Assembly: GCA_036926305.1 (NCBI GenBank)
Contig: JAXCHB010000005.1
Location: 1,259,001 to 1,323,000 of the forward strand
Source of the DNA: Uropetala carovei
Taxonomy: Eukaryota; Arthropoda; Insecta; Odonata; Petaluridae
Reading direction: 5' to 3'
DNA length: 64,000 nucleotides
Made by a program: the position numbers and the translations under genes. Within the stretch, counting starts at the first letter, position 1; each line of letters starts with the position of its first letter. Below, one piece after another: positions 19,892 to 30,260 of the stretch. Under the pieces are notes generated by a model. That model did not search any database, was not told the origin of the DNA, and saw only the letters and a program-made list of their open reading frames with translations.

Positions 19892-21430
19892 TTTTAACCG
19901 TCGAATAAAGTAAAAACGAAGAAAATCGGTCCACATTTACGCGTTTTAATGAATGAAGGAAAAAAACCTTGCACTCTGAAAAATCGAAAATCCCGTGTAA
20001 ACTTATGGGGACATATAATTGTCTCCTAGATTCAAATCCGGGACTTTATGAAAATAAGAATAGTTTTCTAGGGACCTCCTATCTCGTAGAAACAAAACGA
20101 ATTTTACCGCATATCTCTATGACGAACGGCTTTTGAGATACGGGGGGGAGGGAGGGAACACCTCCAAATTATATATAGGATGATTTCATCAGGAGTACCA
20201 TGAATAAGAAATTCACTTACCTACGCGTAAAATGCCTGCAGTAATGTAATGCTAAAAGGAAAAGTAATGATTCCAAGAGATGAGTGAAAGGCATTATGCC
20301 ACTTATACCATGAGTTAATAAATGAGGAAAATGTGTGAGAAAGAAGCACTTTAGGCTGATATACTATTAAAAAACTTTAATCTGAAAGGAAGGAAAAATT
20401 AAGTAAGATATTCCAGAGAAAAATGTAAAAAAAATGTACGCAAATATCAAGAAAATGCAACGTCTAAGCCAGTCAAAATTAGGGAAATTTAAATAAGATG
20501 CGTGTTTCAAACATGCAAACATAAACGACATGGGAACTCATAAAAAGATTAGCGAAGAATTAGGGACGATAACAGAAAGTGAATAGCGAAACTTTTGAAG
20601 GGAAGGTGAACGTAAATTGCAAGTTTGCGAATTTTAAGCATGGCATACAGTACACAAAGTAAGACGGAAAATGATATACGAGGATAAAATATGAAACGGT
20701 ATCGAGCATAAAAACTTTTCATGGCCACTGAGAGAATTAAATATTTTGCAACTCTCTGAGATCACAGCAACAAAAAAATGTACGAAAATAGAGAGACGTA
20801 AATTTTTTTTAAATAAGCGATAAATTCCCATCAAATTATGAACATGGTAAAACGAGCGTCTTTAGAATACTGTAAACCCTCATCATTCGCGGTTCTTATA
20901 ACTCGTGAGGGGTTGCTTTGTGCTCTGATTTTAATTTCATAAACTTCATCTTTAGTGTACTTAATCCAAGGCGTCCGGCTTAAGTCGTTGCTTTCCATGC
21001 ATAAACAGTGGAAATATTTTCTCACGATATTCATGTTTTTTGTGTAAACACTCGACACTTTGCATGATTTTTACGTTAAAACGATCATATGTTAAGTGAA
21101 CTTTTATCTTTTTGTTGATATCGGCTTACGGTCTTTTTATACCTGCGTTCAGATAAAGACTTTAGAAATATTATTTCATACATCGCCTGCACGTGTACTT
21201 AAAAGGATTTTCATGGAGAAAACTATTTTCAGGTATTTTCATGTACTTCCGATTTTGAGTTCTTCTTCTGAGAAAAAAATTTTCATTTATTAGATATGTA
21301 TCGGAGTTTTGCGATGGAAGCATCATTCATATTTCGCCAGTGAATAAAATCAGTTTCACGCTAATAATTAACATCTTGTTCAAAGTTAAGTGCAATTCAA
21401 TATTTCATTAATCCCAACAGTCATTTTCGG
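19892..21430. other. no supported feature
   Basis: AT-rich, with a G8 run near 20140. Short open frames on both strands (20634-21058, 21096-21293) match nothing. Confidence 0.45.
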
Positions 21431-22140
21431 CGGGAAATCAAACTAGTTTAGTACAAAATAACTCATTTCACCTAATATCCGATTATATCCAGTTAAGATA
21501 CAAAGGAGGCACGATACGAGAGCTTTTACCGCAGTTGACAGAATTATATCGAAGCGAAATCGACTCATTTCTTGAGAGACGCAGAGATAAAGAGTGTGAG
21601 TAAAAAGCGATAAGTGATCGCGAGATGAGCTGGAAAGAGAGTTCTGAGAGCAAACCAAAGAGAAGGGAAAAGGCGTCTGGACGAAGAAAACAAAAACAGT
21701 TCAAGATGAATTGCGTAAACAAGGGCGCGAGTGAGTTAGAAGACTACTGAGAGGGCGAGAGAGGGAGGAGAAAAACACCTCTCAAAAGAGACGGCACTAC
21801 GGCGGATCCTATTTCGCCGTAAGGACCACGAAAACCGCTCCAAGGGCCCTTTTCGGACGCGGTAGATGACACCGAGGTAGACAAAGGAGGTGATTATTGA
21901 ACGCAAATGGAATCGCACTCAGTGGACGATGGTCTCCGCGGTCAGGCGTGACCGTATAACCCCTCTCGGAAGCAAAAATGCATCGATTCGGTACTTCGCC
22001 GTGTAAAGTACACAAGCAATGAAAAAAAAAACAACGCAACCCATTCCGGGTTATACGGCCCCAAAGGCGTTCACTACTTACCGGAATGGAACACTTAAAA
22101 GGGCGGGCAGAGTACAATTTTCCGGAAAAAGCAAAACTAA
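21431..22140. other. GC- and CpG-richer block with overlapping inverted repeats
   Basis: This block has more CpG dinucleotides than its flanks and several overlapping open frames on both strands, none with a domain. CCGTATAACCC at 21952-21962 pairs with GGGTTATACGG at 22048-22058. CCATTCCGG at 22041-22049 pairs with CCGGAATGG at 22081-22089. The two potential hairpins share bases 22048-22049. It could be a transposon remnant, an untranslated exon or a regulatory region. I cannot choose between these. Confidence 0.4.
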
Positions 22141-22990
22141 AGAAAAAAACACGGAAGGAATGGGTAAAAAGATAGAAGTTGAGATAAAAGGTGGAAAGCC
22201 GAGGAGAACATAAAAATAATTTCGTACACGAGGAAGAAGTGGAGAGAAAGTTTCACTCGAGGTTGGCAGAAAGGAACCGGAAAAACGGTTAAGGGGAAGA
22301 GATTATAGGGAAAGAAGATATAGGGTGGGAAATGCAGAAGTGGAAAGAAGACAGGGAAAAAGAAAGGAAGAGAGAAAGAATATAAATTAAGGAAACTGCA
22401 GGAGAGGGAAGTGAGTTACGACGAGGGAACGAGGAGAAAAATGGACTTACGAGGGGGATCGGATAAGGATAAAAAGGGGGAAGGGAGGCAGGGAGGGGGG
22501 GGGGTGGTTGAAGGAAAGAAGGGGAAGGAATGAAGAGGGAAGAGAACGAAAAGAATGAACGAAGGAGGGAGGAACGAAGATAGGAGACGACGAGGGGAGA
22601 CAGACAGACAAACGAGTTTATTTCGGGCGAAATTGAGACTACGTAGTCCCTTCTTACATTTAACCCTACGTTATGAATTAGAAATGACAATAAAAATAAT
22701 AACATACAAACAGAAGAGAACGAAGAGGTAAGGTAACGTGGATTGGAGTGAACGAGGTGGGGAGAGAGTGAGGAGAGGAGGAAAACAGAATGAGAAGACA
22801 GAATAAGAAAGGGAAATAATGAGGGGAAGGAGAGAGATGATGAGAAGAGAATGGGGGAAAGAGAATGAGAAGAGACGGGAACGAAAAGGGCGAGGAGGGA
22901 AGAAACGAATGAGAAAGAATCGAAAGGAAAAGTAAGGGAGGAGAGCGGAGTGTATTTTGTCTACGAGGACGCGAAGGAGAAAAAAAAACG
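22141..22990. repeat. long polypurine tract
   Basis: About 850 bases in which the plus strand is overwhelmingly G and A (GGAGAGAG, GAAGGAATG, GGGGGG). The 138-codon open frame on the minus strand (22289-22705) is S/L/P/F-rich, as any translation of a pyrimidine tract would be. I do not call it. Confidence 0.75.
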
Positions 22991-23696
22991 AAGAACGAAA
23001 TGCTAGTCCGTTTTCGAAGTGACGGAGGTTAAAAGACCAGAGAAAAACAAAAGACAGAAAGATTTAACGCGGTCCAGCCAGACGTTCAGACCAGCATCCC
23101 TTCTTACGGACATAAAAAACCTACTTATGTAAATTCGGAACGCGGGGGAAAAGGTTTTCCCCTAATGCGCGGGAAGACCTAAAAATAGGGATGCGCGGTA
23201 AAAGATAAAATATAATAAAAAAAGTTCTCCTGAAAAAGTGGAAGCTAGGAGATATATATAACTGAACGATTTCTTTTCTGCCATTCACCTGCTTATAGAT
23301 ACGGATCGTATTTTTGAGAGCTGTGTGGTGACTACGCATATTACAATTCCAGGAGACAGCTGTGGACATGTGCGTCCGCTGAAACAGTCGCGGAGGAAAC
23401 TTAGGCAGAATTTGCTAATTTATTTTCATATATTTCGAGAATAAATAAATCTTATTTTGCAAAGACTTTTTCTTAAAGACGCTCTTTCATTTATCTGGGA
23501 AAGCCCATGTGCGTGAAAAACTGAGTTACACTGAAGGAAATAAATGAAAATTTAATACTATTTACTTTTGTAATTATATGAGCTGAATCTAGAATAATGG
23601 GGGTTAAGGAATAATTTGTAGGTAAACAGTGGGTATAATATCGGGAACTGAACTACAATACCGAGTTAAGAGAAATTACGACATAATTGAAAACGT
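22991..23696. other. no supported feature
   Basis: No recognised element. The minus-strand frame 23121-23369 has no domain. Confidence 0.4.
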
Positions 23697-23861
23697 GGAA
23701 TTTCTAAAATCAAAAGAATTTTTGGAATTATTGATATTTTTAGAATTTTTTTATATTTAAAATTTAGGTGCCTTTAAATTTTTGGAAATTTTTAAATTAT
23801 TCGAATTTCTGAAATTAAAAAAAATATTTTGTATATTTGAAATTTTCGGAATTTTGGAATG
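23697..23861. repeat. degenerate AT-rich short tandem repeat
   Basis: Recurrent variants of GGAATTTTTGAAATT and its near-palindromic forms fill this stretch. Confidence 0.6.
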
Positions 23862-23931
23862 TAGACTGATCCTACGAAACTCTATTTTTCATATAACTTC
23901 AGCCCGTCGTTTGAGGGGGTATTTACACTAG
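23862..23931 (+). mobile_element. Helitron-like 3' terminus (family X, copy 1)
   Basis: CCCGTCGTTTGAGGGGG can form a short imperfect hairpin. GTATTTACA and CTAG (23928-23931) follow. The layout matches the ends at 28438 and 45901. The base after CTAG is C, not the usual T, so this copy is decayed or the match is partial. The 5' limit is unknown and the start given is arbitrary. Confidence 0.4.
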
Positions 23932-24463
23932 CGTAATTTAATAGGCTCAATGAGATAAAAAGGGTAAAATGTTACTATATTAAGCTAAGATTTAATTATT
24001 AGTTCGTCCATAGTTGTTTTAATACAATTTGACTTATGGTGTTAGGACTTAAAACGTTTTTTCGGGGAAAGCAACTCCACTATCAGTAGAGGTCTGTCTG
24101 TATTAAATGCCAGTTGAAGAAATACCCACGAGACGAGAAAATAATGTTTTCGGTAGGTGCTGAAATATTTCACATAAAGGTCCCTTCTGACAAGTGGGAA
24201 GCGATGGAAGAATCAGTCCCCTGAGAATTATGTTCACGAAGTACTCTTTTGTGTTGGTCAAGGAATGGTTCGCTTTGAATGTTGCAGTAAATTTCATGAG
24301 AATCAAACAGATTACATTCAGTTGTTACACCCTTTTTGGCAGAAGATCAAAAGTATTAAAGCGAAATACTTACTTGGATATCCTCTCTACATGCATTTGT
24401 TTGCAGATAAACAGGGAGATATGGTTTATTTTCGGCAACAGGAATTTGACGTTATTAAATTAA
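23932..24463. other. no supported feature
   Basis: Overlapping open frames of 67-89 codons on both strands, no domain recognised. Confidence 0.4.
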
Positions 24464-24924
24464 TCTAGAAGCAGAGCTGCAAACCGAACCAAACCGCAGT
24501 CATTTTGCTGAACCGCGAACCGAACCGAAACCACTGATTAGTTTTTCAATGAACCGAAAACCGAACCGTAATATTTTCCAAAAGTGGTTCGGTTTCGGTT
24601 CGATCTCAATTCACAAAGTATGGAACAACGAAAAGACCGGGAATTTCCATTGGAAAAACCAGCGGGCTTGCTTCAAAGGAAAGAGTGCATATCTCTTTCC
24701 TCTCTGCTATTATTGTTATCCACAGACGACATTTATGGTGAGGGTTATGGGGACACCAGTCTACTTCAATAATTAAATCTATCATTCAATCATGGAAATC
24801 TTAATAAGGGCTTACGGAAAATAATTTTCCTAGACCCTTGATAAATATAGCGAACATTTTATTTTGTTATAAATGAACCAAAGGAATAATGCTTTGTAAC
24901 TTCCATTGTTTTTATTTCTCTTAC

Positions 24925-24958
24925 GACCCGGGTTTCGACGTTACAATGCTATCGTCAG
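24925..24958 (-). ncRNA. hammerhead-ribozyme-like core (candidate)
   Basis: On the minus strand the order is CTGACGA, fifteen bases, then GAAACCCGGGTC. CUGANGA and GAAA are the two invariant hammerhead boxes. ACC-CG-GGU followed by C would form the very short stem III and cleavage site reported for hammerheads in Penelope-like retroelements. Against it, helix II does not close well: the first pair would be U with C. Helix I has only two clear pairs before mismatches. The second tandem unit lacks the stem III half. This is therefore either a decayed ribozyme or a coincidence. Confidence 0.35.
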
Positions 24959-25383
24959 GTGCAGATATGGTGAGAATAGAAAGTATATACAGAGAAATGG
25001 GTAGAGACGGGGGAGGGAGGGTAGTTTGTAAGACGGAAAGGAATGGAGGGGAGGGAAAGGAGGGACCTATCTCACAATCAGAGGGTTACTGCGGGGGGTA
25101 GGTTGTAAAGGGATAAAGGGGGAGGGGAAAGGAAATGCTGGAGGGGGGAGACCATCTTTTTTATTTCGACGTTACAATGCTATCGTCAGGTGCAGATATG
25201 GTGAGAATAGAAAGTATATACAGAGAAATGGGTAGAGAGGGGGGGAGGGAGGGTAGTTTGTAAGACGGAAAGGAATGGAGGGTAGGGAAAGGAGAGACCT
25301 ATCTCAGAGGGTTACTGCGGGGGGTAGGTTGTAAAGGGATAAAGGGGGAGGGGAAAGGAAATTATGGAGGGGGGAGACCATCT
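24936..25383. repeat. 231-bp G-rich tandem duplication
   Basis: Units start at 24936 and 25167, each with CGACGTTACAATGCTATCGT. Both continue with GGTGAGAATAGAAAGTATAT, then a GGGAGGGAGGGTAGTTTG block, and both end near GGGGGGAGACCATCT (25157 and 25383). Unit 2 is a few bases shorter. The GGGTTTCGACG and ATCGTCAGG strings recall terminal regions of Penelope-like elements. A related G/A-rich stretch with GGGAGAGACCATCT and GGGAAAGACGGAAAGGAC lies at 57785-57845. Confidence 0.8.
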
Positions 25384-26171
25384 CGGGAGTGTTTGGGGAA
25401 AGACGGGAAGGACTAAAAAGAAAGGTCTTGTAGAAGACGGAGAGAGGGTGAACCCCAGAGAGAGGAGGGAGGAAATTATCAATGCGGCAATGGGAATGTG
25501 TGTGGGAATAAGAAAAATAAAGGCAAGTGCGGGTGGTAGAACTAAAGAGGTTAAATATTGGGAGACGGGCGGTAAGGCCCTTGTAATAAATCTTTTTTCC
25601 TCTAAATAATGTGTATTACAGGTAAGAAAAAGAAATAAAATGCCTTAGGAACTAATTTTCTTTGATTTTTAATGATTTCTTTAAAACACATTTATGTTTT
25701 CGGTTTGTGCGTCCATCCAGGGATAATCTCAAAAGCGGTTTACGCTAGAGATGCATTTTCTTTCTGATTATGTATGACTGCGTATGTTGGTAAATGAATT
25801 TTAAGTGAATCCATTCAGAGAATTTTTAATTGATATGTAAACAACAATGAACATAAAAATCATGTTAAGATCAAAAATACCATTTTTTAAATATAAATAA
25901 ATGAAGATGATGGGATTGTAATATATTTAAAATATAATTTTTTCTTTCTTTAAATAAATTCTTCTTTCATTTAAAATCATAACGACTGCTGATTGATTTA
26001 CTTACAGATTTATACTGAATTTGTAATATTTATATTGGATAAATTATTTCTGAATAGTATTTCAAATGATTAATTTAGTTGAACCGAACCACTTGTCAAA
26101 ATTCTCGTCTGAACCGAACCGCGAACCGAACCACTCCAAATTTTGAAGTGGTTTGCAGCTCTGTCTAGAAG

Positions 26172-26919
26172 ACTATATTGTATTTACATATTTTTTTAAA
26201 ACAAGTTTGTGTGTTTTCTAAACTTTATATTGAATAAATACTTCGATACTAATATAATACTTAGTAAAAATCCGCACAAATAATTTTAACTACGATTAGA
26301 AAAAACACGTACGGTGGTTCCCTGTTATACCACGGATCTCGGAGGCGGCGCGGCGACTTGCCTTATACGACCTCCCGCCATATAACTGAAGACACGGCCT
26401 CCTTGGCCCAATGAAGTAACAACATGCAGCTATTTATTTCTGGTCGTTAATAATAACAAAATGTCAACTAAAGCACATCGAAAATGTAGGCAGAGTAAGG
26501 AAAGCTTGGCGTAGAGTCAAACCCAGACAAAAACGAAGACTTTATAATTGTAGTATTCTAGGATAACAGCACAACTCTCATTCTCTGAGCAATTAATTGT
26601 GTGTTATGGATTGCTAAAAATCAAAGGAAACGAAAATATAACACGCAAAATTATAACCCCTAAGCCATCCGAAACCTGCCCGAAGAGAATACGATGTGTT
26701 TAACCCCACAATTTCCCAAAGGAATCACGTATGGGCGAGAAATAATGACACGATTCCCGGAATAAAACGCGTATGAATTAATTACGATGGTGTACGATCT
26801 GAAATTACTTTCTTTACACGTCATCGGATAGAAGAACAAGCAAAAAAAAAATAGCCTGAACACGCAACAGGATTAGGGCAGAACGACAATGATAAAATCA
26901 CACGATTTCAAAGGTGACC
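26172..26919. other. no supported feature
   Basis: A small GC-rich patch at 26335-26400 contains TTATACCACGG and CCTTATACGACC, which might be part of a DNA-transposon end. No partner was found. Confidence 0.4.
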
Positions 26920-27330
26920 GGGGAAAAAGAAGAGACAGCTACAGAGAGAAAGAGAGAGAGAGAGAGAGAAACGGAATATAGATACAAGGGGAGGGAGAAA
27001 GGTAAATTAAGTGCAGCCCAAGAGGGAGGAAGTGATAGCCGTAGGTTATATTGGTTAATTAAAAGCTAGATTGAATGAGGTCGGGGAAGAATGAGGAAAG
27101 GGCGGCGTAGAAGGGAGGGAGGAGGGATGGAAGGAGCAATTAAGAAGGGTAAAGGGGGATAAGGGAGAAAGATGTTACGTAGCGATGGCCGGAGGGGGAA
27201 GAATAGGGTAAACGTGCGTCTTATCACGGGAGATAAGGGAGAATAAAAGGGGAGATGGGGAAGGATTAGAGCACGGGGTGAAAAGCGGCGGAGGTATTTG
27301 ATGGTTAAGTTAGAGACCCTTATACGCACA
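26920..27330. repeat. polypurine tract with (AG)n microsatellite
   Basis: G/A-rich plus strand. A nearly pure AG run lies at 26942-26969. The opposite-strand open frame 27066-27329 is low-complexity. Confidence 0.7.
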
Positions 27331-28340
27331 CGTATGTTTGTGAATGCGGGAAGGTTTTGAGAGGGAAAGCTCCCATTTGGGGAAGCGGGTTAAAAGGTAA
27401 AGCGCAGCCCTCTTGGCAGAAGGAAATGAAGTCTGGTGGGTGGGTGTGGTGTTCGAGGAAAATGCAGGAGGAACTGTTTTTGGGATAAAGGGTGGTGAGA
27501 GAAACGCCGGTCTTCTCCCCTTATCGCTCGACGAGATGAATATGTTTGGGGTTAGCGATGCAACTTAGGGCGGATGAAATAGACGACTCCAACTTTCGCC
27601 TTCACCGCTAAAACAAATCGCGTCGTAGCGTCGCCTTGGACAAGATTAATTCGATTACATTTACGGGAGGAAATCTACGCCATTAAAAAAGACAGCATTT
27701 TCTGTAACAATGAAAAATGAAAATTTTGGAAATCACAAAACTTTCTCGGAGGACAGACATTACTCTTATACGGGTGTCCAAAAAGTCACCAGACTCTACG
27801 TTGAAAATATTTTATTGAAAATTTAATCAAACGAAATATATTTTAGTTGTGTTTTACATAGTTACTGGTATATTGTATAAAAGGCCAGGTTTGTGTATCT
27901 GTCAGGAACGCTTCCAGATATATCGGCTTTATCCCTTCTGTGTGGGGGGCAAGCATAGAAATATATCTGGCAAGAGGGGACTGAGGTCAGTTTTTGAAGC
28001 ACAATAGATGCAGCGAGGGTTTCGAACCTTTGTTCGGATCGAAGGCAACCCTCTCAGCAGGAGGTATGATTTCTGGTCGAAGAAGAATTTTATTTCAGAA
28101 TAATCGATCAAGATGTGTATTTTTTGATGAATTATTCGTATTCTCTGTGAAAAACTACACCAAAACAGATTTTTATTTGCGTTCCTGCGGTATTTTTTTT
28201 TAAAGAAAAACGAGCTTCAGTTATACCAGATGAGCTTGAAATTTGGCACAGTCATATGTTTTTGGACAAAACCGACGGGAAAAATATGAAATTGTAAAAA
28301 TTCCACAATTTAAAAATGCTAACCAACTCTGTATGTGCTT
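27331..28340. other. no supported feature
   Basis: Contains CGGGTGTCCAAAAAGTCACC near 27772, a phrase common at mariner-type ends, but no inverted partner was found. Confidence 0.4.
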
Positions 28341-28438
28341 TGTCCGAATTTATGCCCACTCAATACATTTTTATTTAATGTGTACCGTGCCAAAAAACCA
28401 AATCACTCCCCGTCATTTTTGAAGGGCATTTATACTAG
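28341..28438 (+). mobile_element. Helitron-like 3' terminus (family X, copy 2)
   Basis: CCCGTCATTTTTGAAGGG can fold with one internal mismatch. GCATTTATA, CTAG (28435-28438) and T follow. Hairpin, about nine bases, CTAG|T is the Helitron 3' signature. The same hairpin-GCATT-CTAG-TATTAAA arrangement is seen at 45901. The start given is arbitrary because the 5' end was not found. Confidence 0.5.
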
Positions 28439-28759
28439 TATTAAAATATCAATGATCAGAATAGTATCAAATCGCAAAAAACTATGGATAAAAAACCTAC
28501 AACACAGAAGCGGCAATAAACTGGAATAAGAATAAGAATGTGGGGTTTGTAGAAGTAATTCTTGATTCCGTTTAAAAGACATTTGGAATTTTTACATTCT
28601 ATTAAAAATAATAATAATAATAAATATTGATTCAATAAAAAGAACACCTTAAGTTGAACAGTATAAGTCAGAATTACTATACAAACCGCAACATTCACCT
28701 AGGTATGCCATCTCTACAACGCATGTGTTGGAATATCCTGTTGTTATTTAAACATTAAT

Positions 28760-30260
28760 ATATTGCGGACACCAGCGGAGTAAATATCGGTATAGGAGTA
28801 AGACAGGGCAACAAGCAGGCAGGATCTGCACAAATACAACTGGAAGAAAACTTGGGACCAAGTATTATGTATAGCGAAGTAGAAAAGACGATACTGGAAC
28901 TGAAGAAACGAAAAGTGATGGAGTACCGGCAGTGGTACTTAAAGTCATGGGATCGCAAGGAATGAAAGTGATTACGAAATTAATTAACAAGATTCACGAC
29001 TCGGGAGAGTGACCTCAGGATTTCTTAGATGTAACAATAATCCCTCTAAAGAAGGAGCCAAAGGCAATGCAGTGTAAAGACTACTGAACGATAAGGATTC
29101 TTAATAAAAGACAAGAGAAAAAGGTCGAAGAAATGCTAGGGGAAGATCAATTCGGCTTCAGAAAAGGACGAGGAACCAGAGATGTTATCGGTGTAGTGAG
29201 AATCATATGAGAAAGGGCAACAGAGTACAGCCAAGATTGCTGCATATGTTTCGTCGACTGGCAGAAGGCCTTTGATAGAGTAAACTGGGTATTGCTGATG
29301 AGGATATTAAAGGATATAGGTGTAGACTGGAAAGATAAGACTGATCAGAAATCTATACGTGAATCAACTGATAAACGTCAGATTGGAGAATGCGGACACC
29401 AGCGGAGTACATATCGGTAGAGGAGTAAGACAGGGTGTTGTCTATCGCCGACTCTATTCAATATATATGGAGAGAGGATAATGCAGGAAGCGTTAGAAGG
29501 CATGGGAGATTTCAAAATCAGAGGTAGGATTATAAGAACAGTGAAATACGCGAATGATCAAGTACTTCTAGCAGGAAAGGAAAAGGAACTCCAGAAAATG
29601 ATAAATAGACTAGTGATAACAGGTAGAAAATACGATATGGAAATAAATATAGAAATATCCAAGGTCACGCGAATAACACGTAAAGAAGAACAAAATTTGA
29701 ACAAAGTATTGGAGGAATGTCATTAGAACAAGTTTCACACCATAAATACCTTGGAAGCGTCATAACGGCAGAAGGAAAAATGAACCGATGAAATCAGGAC
29801 TAGAATAACGAAAGCAAAAGCCGATTTCAGAAGAAAGAAACTCCTACTAACGGGGAATATAAAGGAGGATATCCGAAAGAAGTTGATAAAATGCTATGTA
29901 TGGAGTATAGCTTTGTATGGGGCAGAAACATGGACGATAGGGAAAAATGATATTAAATACTTAGAAAGCTTCGAAATGTGGACATGGAGAAGAATGCTGA
30001 AGATAAAATGGACAGATAGGGTGAAAAACGAGGAAGTAATACGAAGAATAGGATAGAAGCGAACGATTACACAGACTATCAGAAAGAGGAAGGTGAACTG
30101 GATTGGACATTACCTGAGGAGAGAGAGCATGATTAAAGAAGTGCTAGAAGGAATACTGGATGGAAAAAGAGAAAGAGGTAGGAAAAGGTTTCAGCTGGTA
30201 GACGACTTGAAGGGAAAGAGAGCTATCAAGACATGAAGAAGACTGCGGAAAAAAGGAGTA
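28760..30260 (+). pseudogene. decayed non-LTR retrotransposon (LINE) reverse transcriptase
   Basis: Pieces of a reverse transcriptase appear in order across three frames. MYSEVEKTILELKKRK lies near 28870 and LINKIHDSGE near 28980. EDQFGFRKGRGTRDV near 29145 is the finger region. CFVDWQKAFDRVNW near 29250 is motif A with its catalytic D. NIYGERIMQEAL near 29460 follows, then YANDQVLLA at 29547-29573 (motif C). The usual Y/F-A-D-D has become YAND, which would abolish catalysis. Downstream pieces (HHKYLGSVITAEGK, NWIGHYL-like) fit the family's C-terminal region. Many stops and frameshifts are present. A fragment equivalent to 29391-29436 is misplaced upstream at 28766-28808, so the copy is rearranged. 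The pattern is that of insect endonuclease/reverse-transcriptase LINEs. I do not assign a clade. Confidence 0.92.

Larger units (their letters stand above)
24472..26163. mobile_element. 1.7-kb hAT element, perfect TIR and 8-bp TSD
   Basis: TCTAGAAG occurs at 24464-24471 and 26164-26171. The terminal 14 bases CAGAGCTGCAAACC are perfectly inverted. Inside each end, GAACCGAACC or AACCGAACCG motifs repeat many times (about 24485-24605 and 26080-26140, on both strands). Such subterminal arrays are typical hAT transposase-binding sites. The interior has no hAT transposase. It carries instead a G/A-rich 231-bp tandem repeat (separate entry), so foreign or amplified sequence has been captured between intact ends. 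Confidence 0.93.

Noticed and set aside
22289..22705. 138-codon minus-strand open frame
   Set aside because: Entirely within a polypurine tract. The serine/leucine/proline-rich translation is a composition effect.
27772..27860. CGGGTGTCCAAAAAGTCACC, resembling a mariner-type end
   Set aside because: No inverted partner or transposase nearby.
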